In this document: positions 51,214 to 61,046 of the stretch, one piece after another
Position numbering within the stretch: the stretch's first letter is position 1
Layout of the letters: every line of letters begins with the position of its first letter
Assembly: GCA_949358305.1 (NCBI GenBank)
Contig: OX442319.1
Span: 3,968,001 to 4,032,000 of the forward strand
DNA from: Strigamia acuminata
Taxonomy: Eukaryota > Arthropoda > Chilopoda > Geophilomorpha > Linotaeniidae
Direction: 5' to 3'
Length of the DNA: 64,000 nucleotides
The notes under the pieces: model-generated
Told to the model about the DNA's origin: nothing
The model's database searches: none
What the model saw: the letters and a program-made list of their open reading frames with translations, nothing else
Made by a program: the position numbers and the translations under genes

Positions 51214-52479
51214 TCACTGCAGCGATTTCCCCGGTGTGGGTGGCGTATCGTCGGTTTTTGGCTCTTCTTCAGTTTTGTCGTCGACGAATTCTTCTGCTAG
51301 CTTCTTGCGTGACTTCTTATTCGACTTCTTTTTCACGGCGGTAGCTTTGGGCTCGGGAACGACTGGCGGTGGTGGTGGCGGCGTGTGCGACTCCTCGTTC
51401 GGTGCGCCGTCAATCTGCATCGCGGTCTCGATCGTTGCTTCGGTGGCGACTACATTGTTGTCGCAAACTGGTGGAGGATCCGCGAATCCCTGGAACACGA
51501 CGTTCGTCGGGCGTTCTCCAACCATCGGCGGCATAATGACAGCCGGCGTCGCCGCTGTATTGGCACCAAACATCGTTTGCGGTAGTTGGCAGGCTGCTGG
51601 AAAAGCGATTGCGGCCGCCGTGGCTTTGGTCGGGATCAGGTTCACAATACCTTGGATTGGTTGAGGACCGTACTGTCCCGCCCAAGCTGTTCGTAGCTCA
51701 TCGGGAGTTTTTTCCGTTTGAGCTGGGATTTTCTTAACGAGTGCGCGTGGCGCATTCGATGTGATTGTGGCCGATGGCGCAGTCAATTGCTGATGAGCCG
51801 CTTTCTCGGCGTCTCTTTTCGCCATTCGGTCCTTATGGTCCGCGTGTTTTTTCGCTCTGTACCGAATTTTTGCTTCGGTGTTCACGCTTCGTTCACTCAA
51901 CGTAGGATTTTCGATCGCCACAAGTCGTCGCATTTCCAGCAATTTCTCCGAAATGTTTGGACGGGCGGTCGGTGGTTGGTGAGGAGTTGGGGCGACGGTA
52001 CTTTGTACGGTCGCTTTTGTCTCCTCGGCAGCCTTCTTTTTAAGCACAAATGGCTTATGTGGCGGACGAAGAACCTTCTGCGACGTCGTCGCTGCGGGTT
52101 TCTTCGTAGAAATATTGGTAGAGGCAGTCGGCGGCGGTTGAGAGCGTACGCTCTTTGTTGCCGTTTTCTGTCTTTTCTTTGGGGGTTCCGTCGGTGTGGC
52201 ATTCGCCGCACTCGCTTGTTCCCTGTCTGCGACTTCCCTTTCGCGGTCTGTGCGCGATCGGACGCGCATCCAGTTAATTTGTCGGTGATGTTGTGGAATC
52301 GGCTGACCGGGCAGCGTCATGAACATGACGAACCATTCCTCGAGTGGTTGGTCCGCCAGAACGATTTCGTCTCCGCCGCAGTTCATGCACGGGATCCGCG
52401 ATAGATTCCACAGCGTGATGTAGCCGAAGCCGTTACAGATTGGGCACTGAACCCATTCGTTGTTTCGGTGATTTTCCAT
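51214..52479 (-). CDS. Gypsy-2 accessory ORF3, unknown function
   Basis: A 421-residue ORF with a true ATG, 222 bp after the pol stop and 488 bp before the PPT, in the position where retroviruses have env. It has no signal peptide or membrane segment. Residues 12-36 hold two CxxC pairs (CPICNGFGY ... CMNCGG), like a zinc ribbon or the DnaJ cysteine-rich module. Next come PLEEWFVMFMTLPGQPIPQ, a long Lys/Pro/Ala/Thr-rich low-complexity middle with PPKKRQK (possible nuclear signal), a helical part around residue 180-230 (RYRAKKHADHKDRMAKRD), and a Pro run then KKKSNKKSRKKLAEE at the end. A nucleic-acid-binding role is my guess. It could be a captured host gene. The clean 421-codon frame in a young element argues that it is maintained. 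Confidence 0.75.
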   Translation of the reverse strand: MENHRNNEWVQCPICNGFGYITLWNLSRIPCMNCGGDEIVLADQPLEEWFVMFMTLPGQPIPQHHRQINWMRVRSRTDREREVADREQASAANATPTEPPKKRQKTATKSVRSQPPPTASTNISTKKPAATTSQKVLRPPHKPFVLKKKAAEETKATVQSTVAPTPHQPPTARPNISEKLLEMRRLVAIENPTLSERSVNTEAKIRYRAKKHADHKDRMAKRDAEKAAHQQLTAPSATITSNAPRALVKKIPAQTEKTPDELRTAWAGQYGPQPIQGIVNLIPTKATAAAIAFPAACQLPQTMFGANTAATPAVIMPPMVGERPTNVVFQGFADPPPVCDNNVVATEATIETAMQIDGAPNEESHTPPPPPPVVPEPKATAVKKKSNKKSRKKLAEEFVDDKTEEEPKTDDTPPTPGKSLQ

Positions 52480-52700
52480 CGTTTTTCCAATCTTTTCGTT
52501 TCGATTTTCCAGAGAAGTTCCACACGACTGGTCAGTGGCGATCGCAGCGAATAAGTGATTTGGACAACGAATGGTGGTGGCTAAGTATAGAACCGGAAGA
52601 CGTTTCGCGAACGTTTAATTGGCGTATGGACCGCAGATGTTTTGTAAACAGTCTGTGATTGGTCCAAATGGGTCTCCCGATTTGAAGTGTCACCTAGCGG

Positions 52701-55700
52701 TCAATCCCGATATCGGATCGGTAAAACGTGATTTCTCGAAGGTCTATTTGAGTCCGAATTTGGTTTTGGTCGAGCCGTCGTGGGTTTTTGTGAATCCACT
52801 TGTGGCAACAGCAAGGGTTTTATTCTTTTTGGTTTCCCAAAAGGTTTTACTGGTGTTGGCAACTTAGTTGCGATACCAGATTCCGTTGGTTGCACTGGAG
52901 TTGGCAATATTGTTGCTGTTCCAGTGTCCACAGGTTGGTTTTCAAGAACTTCTTCATCTTCCTTATCTAAAATGGGCCATTCAGCCTTTTCTTCTGAGGG
53001 GATGAATCTCCTGAGTTTTACAATGTTGTGTGTACCCCTCGCTTGCAAAGTTATTGGTTTCGCAAGGGCATACGCATTGTTGTTAAAGACTTTAGTTATT
53101 ACATAAGGTCCTTCAAAGCGATCCTCAAGGGACGCAGCATATCGATTAGCAGCATTGGACAATGGGTGGGTCTTTAGTAGAACCAAGTCTCCAATTTCGA
53201 ACTTATCGTCGCTGCGGTGTTGATCGTAGTAAGTTTTCTGTTTTGCTTGGGCCAGACTCTTATTTTTAAGAGCTGCAGCAATCAGAGTACGGTGTCTAGC
53301 GACTAGCATTCTGACAGCGTCGTAGGGCCTATTTGGGTCGAATGGGGTGTCATAAGACACATCTCGATTATCCCAAAATGGTCGCAATTCCCTGCCATAC
53401 GTCAGCATTGCTGGTGTAAAACCGGTAGACACATTTGGGGCAGAATGCAAAGCAAAATTTATCTGGTCGATGCATCTGTCCCAGTGATCGTGCTCAAATG
53501 TAAAAATTCGAAGCATAATCTTGATATTCCTGTTTACGCGCTCAGTCAGGTTAGTCTGGGGATGGTAAGGCGTTGCTTTAATTGGCACAACCCCTGCATC
53601 GTCACAGAGAGTCTGAAACACGTCAGAAATGAATTGGGGGCCATTATCGCTCAACATGAAACGGGGGCACCCATGACAGCTGAAAAATCGTTTTAAAATT
53701 GGTGCAATTGCAGTCATTTTGGCGGATCTCAGCGGTGTAGCTTCCATCCAGCCGGTGGCATAATCCACCACAACTAGAATGAAGCGATTTCTGTTCGAGG
53801 TTCTAGGTAATGGACCTATTAGATCGATTCCTATCTTCTCAAAACGACCAATTTTTGGAGAAGTTGGGACCATCAATCCCTTTGGTTTTCTCTGAATCGG
53901 TTTGCAGCGTTGGCAGCGATTGCAGCTTGCTACATGAAGTTTTACTTCTTTTTGCATGCCAGGCCAGAAATAAACTCTTTTCAATCGCTCTAGAGTTACT
54001 TCAACTCCTCCGTGACCAGCCATCGGATGGTCGTGAATTAGTTGAAGTGCTGCGAGTTGCAGAGATGGTGGAATAAAGATTTTAAATCCAATTCCCAAAT
54101 CCTCTTCCTCCACAAAGAAATCAGTTTTAAAGGGTGCATAAATAATAAGCATTCCTTTTCTAGTGAGTGTGCAGTCGTACTGCCTTTCTTCCAAGAACTT
54201 AGGAAGTTCTGGTCGAGGTTGTCCATCATCCAATTCCAACCATTCGATTAGTTTTGAAAGATGTTTATCTGCACGCTGCTGTAATATAATGTTCTCGAAA
54301 GACATCGGGTAATCGGTCTCATTTGTGAGATAAGCTAGAGCAACAGGCTCTATAATCTCTGTTAGAGTTGCTTTTCCTTCTAACGGATTGCCATTATCAA
54401 GAGAGACTCTGGATAAGGCATCCGCGACTTGATTGTCGGTGCCTTTTCGGTACTTGATGGTGAAATTTTCATTCTGCAATTTCATTGCCCACCTAGCCAG
54501 TCTTCCAGCTGGGTTTTCCATTGTCATGAGAAATCTCAGAGCATGATGGTCAGTCTCAACTTGGTACTCAGAATATTCAATGTATGGTTTGAACTTATCA
54601 ACAGCCCAAACCACAGCTAAACATTCCAAATCAGTGGTGCTGTAGTTGTTTTCCGCGCCTTGCAGAGTTCTGCTGGCGTACGCAACTGGTCTTAAAGCAC
54701 CATGGTCATCCAGTTGCATGAGGACTGCACCGAGCCCGCCGCCACTAGCATCTGTATGGATGGTAAAGTTGCGAGCGAAATCAGGCAGAGGTAGCACAAT
54801 TCCTTTTGCAAGCTGGTTTTTCAGATATTCGAAAGCAACATTGCACTCTTCAGACCATTCCCATTTTGTATCTTTCTTTAAAAGGGCAAAAAATGGTTTT
54901 TGAGTAATACTCAGTTTTGGAATTAGAGCAGCATAGAAACCCACCATCCCAATAAAACGCTGAAGCTGTTTTATACTGGAAGGGGTCGGATAATTTAAAA
55001 TTGCTTCCACTTTGTCGTTGTTTGGGCTATAACCCCCATTTGACATCGTGAAACCAAGAAAGTTTAATTCTTCAGGGCAAATAAATGACTTTGACGGACT
55101 CGCTGTCAATTTGTTTTTATCTAATTTTGACAATATGTCATCTAAATGCTGAAGGTGTTCTTCAAATGAGTCGCTAAAAATGATAATATCATCGAGGTAA
55201 GCGAGTGCCCACTTGTGTTGTGCAGTTCCAAGAACTTGATCCATCATTCTTTGAAATGCACTGGGTGCATTGCACAGTCCGAAGGGCATACGAGTAAATT
55301 GGTATGTTCCATCAGAAGTAGAAAAAGCAGTTTTCTTCTTGTCACTTGATTTAAGTTTTATTTGGTAATAACCTTTAGTTAAATCCAAAGTAGAAAAGAA
55401 CTTTTTTCCACCTAAACAGGCCAAAATCATAGAAATTGAGGGCATCTGGTAGACGTCCTTAATTGTGATCTTATTTAGCCAGCGAAAGTCAATACAGAGG
55501 CGGTACCCTCCGTCTTTCTTTGCAACAATCACGGGGGGATTTTTATAACTCCCCTCGCAAGGTTCGGCCCAACCATCTCTCAGCAATTCAGCAACCAATT
55601 CGCGATAAATCTCAGCTTTCTTGGGATTCATTGGTCGGTCTTTGCATCGAAATGAAGGTGCATCTCCAGTCGGAATTGGATGTTCCAACGTGGGGTGGCA

Positions 55701-56411
55701 GCCAGCTTTGTCACTAAACACATGTCTGTATTTTTCTACAAGAGTTAAGATTTGAGATCTCTGCCTTGGTGACAAATTGCTTTTTGCTAACAGTCTCTGG
55801 CTCAAATCAGCCGTGGAGACAGAAGGTGACTTTGATTCTGCAACCAAAGCATCCCATCGATCCATTATTGCATTTCCAAGTTCTTCAGGCGATGGTGGGT
55901 CGTCGAAGGGAAATGTGTCATGTGGAAAATCAAGAAAGAAATATTCTCGATCTGTTAGATTGAGAACAATCCTATTTTCGATAATCCAAGAGCAACCTAA
56001 TAATATAAATTTGGAAGCTGATGGAAGAACAGTAAATGTCACAGGGATTTCACCACCCCGCCACTTGAGTGGCAATGTGATTGTTCCGATTGGACGTGTT
56101 GGTCTATCGCCAGTGTATACAACTCGATTTTCTAAAAATGGAGTCATAAAGTGCAAGAGGTTTAGCTTTTTAAGCATTCCTCCGCTGATGTACCTATGGG
56201 TTGCCCCAGTATCCATCAGAGCGGTGACTTTTAAGCCGTTTAGTGTTGCTTTGAAGTAAGGCAGGGGAGTAATACTCTTTCCTGTCTTTAAAGCAACGTT
56301 AACATGATCGATTTCAGGTTCTGTGGAAAAAACCACGCGAGGATCTGGCTCTGTGGATGAAATGTCATCAAATAGCGCATCCTCCATGTCTTCTTCCATT
56401 GGAATCAACAC
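52701..56411 (-). CDS. Gypsy-2 Pol polyprotein
   Basis: About 1232 residues from the first ATG (56399); the frame is open beyond 56411 and overlaps the gag end. Order: protease ALMDTGATHRYISG; reverse transcriptase with STLDLTKGYYQI and YLDD; RNase H with HTDASGGGLGAVL and TDHHALRF; an integrase zinc module HDHPMAGHGG...CNRCQRCKP; and an integrase core with GIDLIGPLP, LSDNGPQF and NLTERVNR. The frame is -1 to gag, so translation probably needs ribosomal frameshifting in the overlap near a run of five Cs at 56441-56445 (plus-strand Gs); I see no textbook heptamer in the right phase. No chromodomain is evident at the C-terminus. Confidence 0.96.
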   Translation of the reverse strand: MLIPMEEDMEDALFDDISSTEPDPRVVFSTEPEIDHVNVALKTGKSITPLPYFKATLNGLKVTALMDTGATHRYISGGMLKKLNLLHFMTPFLENRVVYTGDRPTRPIGTITLPLKWRGGEIPVTFTVLPSASKFILLGCSWIIENRIVLNLTDREYFFLDFPHDTFPFDDPPSPEELGNAIMDRWDALVAESKSPSVSTADLSQRLLAKSNLSPRQRSQILTLVEKYRHVFSDKAGCHPTLEHPIPTGDAPSFRCKDRPMNPKKAEIYRELVAELLRDGWAEPCEGSYKNPPVIVAKKDGGYRLCIDFRWLNKITIKDVYQMPSISMILACLGGKKFFSTLDLTKGYYQIKLKSSDKKKTAFSTSDGTYQFTRMPFGLCNAPSAFQRMMDQVLGTAQHKWALAYLDDIIIFSDSFEEHLQHLDDILSKLDKNKLTASPSKSFICPEELNFLGFTMSNGGYSPNNDKVEAILNYPTPSSIKQLQRFIGMVGFYAALIPKLSITQKPFFALLKKDTKWEWSEECNVAFEYLKNQLAKGIVLPLPDFARNFTIHTDASGGGLGAVLMQLDDHGALRPVAYASRTLQGAENNYSTTDLECLAVVWAVDKFKPYIEYSEYQVETDHHALRFLMTMENPAGRLARWAMKLQNENFTIKYRKGTDNQVADALSRVSLDNGNPLEGKATLTEIIEPVALAYLTNETDYPMSFENIILQQRADKHLSKLIEWLELDDGQPRPELPKFLEERQYDCTLTRKGMLIIYAPFKTDFFVEEEDLGIGFKIFIPPSLQLAALQLIHDHPMAGHGGVEVTLERLKRVYFWPGMQKEVKLHVASCNRCQRCKPIQRKPKGLMVPTSPKIGRFEKIGIDLIGPLPRTSNRNRFILVVVDYATGWMEATPLRSAKMTAIAPILKRFFSCHGCPRFMLSDNGPQFISDVFQTLCDDAGVVPIKATPYHPQTNLTERVNRNIKIMLRIFTFEHDHWDRCIDQINFALHSAPNVSTGFTPAMLTYGRELRPFWDNRDVSYDTPFDPNRPYDAVRMLVARHRTLIAAALKNKSLAQAKQKTYYDQHRSDDKFEIGDLVLLKTHPLSNAANRYAASLEDRFEGPYVITKVFNNNAYALAKPITLQARGTHNIVKLRRFIPSEEKAEWPILDKEDEEVLENQPVDTGTATILPTPVQPTESGIATKLPTPVKPFGKPKRIKPLLLPQVDSQKPTTARPKPNSDSNRPSRNHVLPIRYRD

Positions 56412-56434
56412 AATAGTGAGAGCGCAGTCGTCAG

Positions 56435-58036
56435 TTACTCGGGGGTTTCTGTCGACTGCGACTCCTCGTTTCCCGCCATGTCAGGCCAGCCACCAAATTC
56501 ATTGGCTGCAAGCATAGCCTGCATCATGCTGTGTTGGGCAGCGGCGATTGTTTCCATTGCTGCTTTAGCGGCTTCCACTTTAAGGGGGCAATCCCTTTCA
56601 AAGTGTGCGCCACCGCAGCCCCAGCAACCGCCAACTCTTGGTTTGGTCGCATAATCTTTGAGCCTATTGCTCGGGACTAGCGCCTTCTCGTTGCCTTCTG
56701 CGGCCTTTGTTGCTGCTATCGCAGCATTTTTAGGCGCAGGGAACAGTGTTCTATTGTTTGGATTTCTCAATCCAAACGGAACAAATTTCGGTTTATCTCC
56801 ACCCGCAGCATTTGGTATTGTTACCATTTGCTGGTTGGTTTTTTGAATTGGCGTAACAGTTTCTGTTTTTGCCGCCTCGATGATTGCTGCATTTGTCACA
56901 GTTTCCTGATTTATAATCGCGGCCTCCGTAGCAATGCAAGCTTTCCTGAGCGACGCCCAAGTGTTCTCCAAATTAATGGCATTTGCGACCATGTTCTTGG
57001 CCGCTGGGCGCAGAATTGCCAGCACTTTTTGAATTTGCTGGCTCTCGTGCACAGGAATAGTCAATTGAGCGTATAACTTCTCGAGTCTTATCACCACTTG
57101 GGTGGCAGACTCATGAGACAGTTGCTGTGTTTTAGCGATTTCTGCTAAAAGCAGCGCATCGCTCGGACGAAAATGGGTGATAAATTCATGTTCGAATTCC
57201 TCCCAATTCGTTTTGGCATGAGAAGAGAACCATGTGGCCGCATCTCCTCGGAAAAACTTAAACAAATGCTCAGCAAGCACTTGGTTCAGATAGGGCAAAG
57301 CAAAGCGTAGAGAACGTTTTAAATCAATAAGGAAAGACTTAGCTTTCGTTTTGTCCCCTGCAAACGCTTCAATTCCAATGGATTTGACTCGTTTACTTAG
57401 CTCTACTTCATCCATTGGCCTGGGAGCAGGCATAGCCTGGTCAGTTTTGTGAAGAAACTTTTCTCCCCAAGCCAGAAAAAGAGGATTTCCAGTCGTAGGC
57501 GTTGAGCCTGTGCTGGATCCAGAGTTTGGTGTTGTCACGGTGGGAGAAATCGTGTTTGAGATTGCAGATTGTGCTCTCAAATTCGATTGTCCAGCCGCCA
57601 CCACGCTGTCAACGATAGCTTTTTGACTAGCTATCATCTTCAACAAGCTTTCATTCGATAATTTCGCAGAGTCTAACTCCTGCAAAGCATGAGTTAACCG
57701 GTCGCTAATATCACCGAATTCCGTGCGCGTTTGCGTTAATTGACGCATAGTGCTATCCGATTTGTCTTGGAGTTCCACCAAGTGATCGGCTACTTTCAGA
57801 AGCGTGTCTTCCCACACTTCGTAGGTTGTCATATCATCGATAACTAGATTAAAGACGTTGCAAGTCGTTTCAAGCATCGCTTGATCCAACAATTTAACTT
57901 TAGGACTTGACATATTGTCGTTTGAAGAAGCAATCGAATTATTATCCGAGTCGTTCAAATCTGAATCCGTTGCGGGTGTGAAAGAATTAGGTGCAGGAGA
58001 GTCCCACGTGGTCTTACCAGTTCTGGTCGCTGGCAT
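56435..58036 (-). CDS. Gypsy-2 Gag
   Basis: 533 residues from the ATG at 58036 (MPATRTGKTTWDSP); the frame extends upstream but without a Met. Helical N-terminal half, then the retrotransposon Gag core with DLKRSLRFALPYLNQVLAEH, FFRGDAATWFSSHAKTNW and EFITHFRPSDAL, then one CCHC knuckle CWGCGGAHFERDC near residue 465-480. The Gag core assembles the particle and the knuckle binds RNA. The stop is followed by pol in the -1 frame. Confidence 0.95.
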   Translation of the reverse strand: MPATRTGKTTWDSPAPNSFTPATDSDLNDSDNNSIASSNDNMSSPKVKLLDQAMLETTCNVFNLVIDDMTTYEVWEDTLLKVADHLVELQDKSDSTMRQLTQTRTEFGDISDRLTHALQELDSAKLSNESLLKMIASQKAIVDSVVAAGQSNLRAQSAISNTISPTVTTPNSGSSTGSTPTTGNPLFLAWGEKFLHKTDQAMPAPRPMDEVELSKRVKSIGIEAFAGDKTKAKSFLIDLKRSLRFALPYLNQVLAEHLFKFFRGDAATWFSSHAKTNWEEFEHEFITHFRPSDALLLAEIAKTQQLSHESATQVVIRLEKLYAQLTIPVHESQQIQKVLAILRPAAKNMVANAINLENTWASLRKACIATEAAIINQETVTNAAIIEAAKTETVTPIQKTNQQMVTIPNAAGGDKPKFVPFGLRNPNNRTLFPAPKNAAIAATKAAEGNEKALVPSNRLKDYATKPRVGGCWGCGGAHFERDCPLKVEAAKAAMETIAAAQHSMMQAMLAANEFGGWPDMAGNEESQSTETPE

Positions 58037-58760
58037 TGACACAATGTGACCAAAAGCAGGACCGCAGCTTGCAAGGTGAACAAGTGGAATTAAGTCACGA
58101 CCAATGAGGAGACAGGAGATTAGGCTCAAGTAGCCATTCTTGGGAGAGGGATTAGTGATGTCACTTCCCCCCCCTGGTTTCCCATTGGTAGAAAATTAAA
58201 ATAATTTATAGAATCAATTTCCCAGAGTTCCAAGAAAATGTCGAAATTTGAAATTCCAATCATTCTCGAAAATTCCGAGATTCCCACATGTTTTTCTATT
58301 GTCTTTCCAGTCGCCATGTTTGATTTTTAAAATAAAAACAAAATTTCGACCGTTTTAATGTTCCAATTCCTACATTTCTGCAGAAAAAACAACACTTTTT
58401 GAAAAAACAATAGTGATTTTTCGGTTTGGAACTAGAAGTTCTGAACCAGATCAAAATGGTCTGATTCCACAAAAACATGACTTTTGTGCTTTTCTAAAAA
58501 AGCACGAAATCATGTCTGTAGAACTTCGAAATTTTCAAACCAGTTAATTTTATCATTGTTAGCAACAAATAACAAAATCAAACCGCGCTAGCGCGCAGAC
58601 AAACCGATTCTTGATGCCTCGCAAGAAGAAACAGAGGAAGAAAGATAAGAAAATAAAAATAAAAAATTACAAAATACTGGGTGTTTTTTAATCTAAAAGA
58701 CACCCAAAAAGTTCCAATTTTTAGCAGAAGGTTTTTGCAGATTTTTACATTACGGGGATA

Positions 58761-59985
58761 TTGTTGCAATCTCTTCTTCTGCCCCAAGAGACCAACAAAC
58801 GCGCCCGCTCACCCCTTTCGGAGACTCATTCCAGTCTGCACGAGGCTGCCTTTCGACAGAAACGTGCCTACACTGAGATGTCTGTTCATCCCAATGAAAT
58901 GGTGTTTTTTGTGGAACAGTCAGTTGCACTTAAAGTAAGAAGGAAATGCATCTTCTGTCCCTAGTCGCCTTGGGTCCCACCCTTCAGCCGCCATTGTGAA
59001 GCCATATCGCCCTCCATTTGACGCTGTATACAACCCGGCATTTGAGGTGATTATTACCGCTGTCAGGTGTGGAGTCCCAAGAAAACCATGAAAATCATAG
59101 ATAGGGAAGTTTAGAGAAAAAGTAAAAAATGAAAAAGATGTAAAAACAACTAATTTCCAAATTACAGAGATTGCTCCAGACTGTGGTTTGAGCACAGTCC
59201 TTTAACAAACTGCAGTAGCCCAGAAATCAAGCAAGAGTGAATAAAATTCAGAAACAAAAGTTACAGGCTAGATTCCCAATCTTTTTTCAAAGTTGGTAGC
59301 TACCTGAACGCACAGATATCGTTCCTACGCCCTAACGAACTCTCTGTGCCATTTGAGCACTTCACCATCGGTATCCCCGTACCTCCGGCAGCTCTCCCTG
59401 CTGTCCGTGTCCCAATTTCAGCAACTCTTGGGTTAAATACGTTAACTTGCAGTTGCCTACCAACCAGTACACGGGACAGGGTAGGATTATGACCGATGTG
59501 AACCCGGATGAGCGCCTTGAGCAGCCACAACGCAACCCATAAATTATGAGTCGCAACAAAAAACAAGGCAGTCTTCCCATGTGTGCGGACACTTCGCTGC
59601 TACTCGGGTCCAACTACACGCCAACTCACCGCACGTGACTGTTCCCGCGCCAGCGACCACTAAGCTAGCAACCTGCATCCAAGCGACTAAACGTCCTACA
59701 AGAAATTTGATGTCACTCAAAGCTCAGTTCAACATCGCCTCCTCGCCCGGCCCATAATGGAACCAGTGATTGCAGCGTGGCACCTGGAATATGACCGCTT
59801 CTCCCCCGTGGGATTTGGTTTGCTGGTGGCCACCAGCGCGCCTCCTCCACGAATCGAGTTTGAATACGCTGCAGACTGTTCCATTACTTTTACTTGGGCT
59901 GCGCACCAAGAAATAGAAATAATAAAGAAGGTTTGGAATTATATTCCCCTCCCAACCACTCAGTTTTTTAGGCTAAGCTAGAAAG
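58761..59985 (+). other. Coding-like patches antisense to Gypsy-2 leader
   Basis: Within the 2.2 kb between PBS and gag, several plus-strand stretches look like coding exons: 58785-58940 (KRARSPLSETHSSLHEAAF, HPNEMVFFVEQSVALK before a GTAAGA donor), about 58984-59070 (IVKPYRPPFDAVYNPAFEV before GTGTGG), about 59310-59450 (VPFEHFTIGIPVPPAALPA) and 59757-59981 (MEPVIAAWHLEYDRFSPVGF, APPPRIEFEYAADCSITF). The composition is richer in GC than the host. I could not connect them in consistent splice phases and do not recognise the protein. The rest of 58130-60262 has no feature I can name. Confidence 0.4.
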
Positions 59986-60240
59986 GAATAGAAGACCGTT
60001 GGAAAGTGTGGCTAGTGTAAGTCCCGGCTTGCCAGTACCCAGGCAAGCTGGACATGCAAAGCCACCAATTTTTGTCTGATCAGGGTCCAATGGTCAGCGA
60101 TTAGCGGCCGTTTCGCCTGCTGACCCCCTATCACAATCATGACCAAGGAAATTTCCCCCTCTAGTTGAAAGAAAAAATTCATTTAATATTGTGCTTCACA
60201 CAATCAGTAAATTAGAATAGTATTCGCAAGAGAATTCAAA

Positions 60241-60256
60241 ATCCTGGACGGGCCCA
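60241..60256 (-). promoter_or_regulatory. Gypsy-2 primer-binding site
   Basis: On the element's strand TGGGCCCGTCCAGGAT begins six bases after the LTR end CACTCA. It resembles, but does not equal, the proline-tRNA type PBS of retroviruses. Confidence 0.6.
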
Positions 60257-60262
60257 CAATTA

Positions 60263-60883
60263 TGAGTGTTCGGACGGACGCCACGTGGTCGGGGGAGAGC
60301 CACGGAGGCGCTGGACGCAACACACACGATAAAACAAACCACGAAATACACGGAGACACAATATAGTTTTAGTTATGGCTTTATTGGATGTCTAGGGGTA
60401 TGATTGTAGTGTCCCATAGTGTATTTCCCAAGGCGGCGGTTCCTTCGAACCGTCCCTAATCAGACCGCGTGGCACGGCGGCCATCGGCCGCCATGACACA
60501 CGAGGTCGGTAATCGGTTTTGGGCCACGCCGCCGAAGTTACGGTTAACGTCCGGCGGACGTGGCGCAACTGGACGCTCAGGTCCCGGCGGGCGATATCAT
60601 CGCCACGCCGATAGTTTGGGTTATCTCAATAGCCAGTTTCGGAGGCGGTCGCAACACGACCGTTCGCCTTGCTGGTTGATCAACAACTCTCTTGTCCCTA
60701 CGGGGACCAACCACTTCCGGAAGGGCGACTTCCGGGGCCCGATCCTGCTTGACCAAAGGCCCGCAGCTCCACCTGGTTGCGGGGGACCGCAACAGGCTGC
60801 GCGAGATACGAGAGGCGCTGGAGCTGCGCCAAGTGCATTGCCGTTGCAGTGCAGCGACCCGTGCGCAGGGGCAGCTGGTCACA
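60263..60883 (-). repeat. Gypsy-2 5' LTR
   Basis: 621 bp; same sequence as 50094-50714 with different flanks, which defines the borders TGAGTG...GTCACA on the plus strand. Confidence 0.95.
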
Positions 60884-60938
60884 AGTTATTGAATGCTGAA
60901 TGTTGATAACACTAAAACAAAAGATTGGTTTATATTAC

Positions 60939-61046
60939 CTGTAAAAGAAACGTAGCACTCTTATTTCCCACATATCCTGACACAACATGGCTTTGTATAG
61001 ACAACACACGTCCTTCAGCAAAGTCACAAGTATTCATCATAATCAT
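60939..61046 (-). pseudogene. PDXK: PDXK first coding exon
   Basis: 108 nt, 36 codons, from ATG at 61046 to donor GTAATA. Codes [21 protein letters not shown] likely 5' UTR intron precedes it (donor GTGAGT near 61126, acceptor TTTTTGTTAG near 61051). Confidence 0.9.

Larger units (their letters stand above)
50094..60883 (-). mobile_element. Gypsy-2: Ty3/gypsy retrotransposon with extra ORF
   Basis: 10.8 kb on the minus strand, bounded by 621-bp LTRs that look identical. AGTT lies on both sides (50088-50091 before, with two extra bases TA; 60884-60887 after), a likely 4-bp target duplication. The order is 5' LTR, PBS, a 2.2-kb leader, gag, pol in the -1 frame, an extra 421-codon ORF, PPT, 3' LTR. 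It is about twice the length of Gypsy-1. Inserted into a MITE inside the PDXK intron. Unbroken ORFs and identical LTRs mean a very recent insertion. Confidence 0.96.
49121..61046 (-). pseudogene. PDXK: Pyridoxal kinase (PDXK), gutted and split by Gypsy-2
   Basis: PDXK phosphorylates vitamin B6 vitamers with ATP. Recognised exons on the minus strand: 61046-60939 (MIMMN start, [20 protein letters not shown]), 49793-49683 (GYQQCKGQVPVLDATQLEQL, GLRLNNILNYTHILSG), 49608-about 49541 (YIGDVTFVRKIADIAKELKK, INP then stop), 49378-49285 (QIASEKTVSTVQDVLKRTF) and 49236-49121 (ALIELKLIQSKSDIENP, TAA). Splice sites and phases are intact where exons exist. Missing are the short part after ATFLLQ and about 150 central residues, including the ATP and GTGD catalytic regions. 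Two positions look degraded (Ser for the usual Arg before GYVG, Leu for Pro in ATFPLQ). The 10.8-kb Gypsy-2 lies in the intron after the first exon. I call it a decaying copy; a functional PDXK is expected elsewhere. Confidence 0.85.

Noticed and set aside
51718..52404. 228-codon frame opposite ORF3
   Set aside because: Shadow of ORF3 codon usage; Arg/Trp/Phe-rich with no motif.
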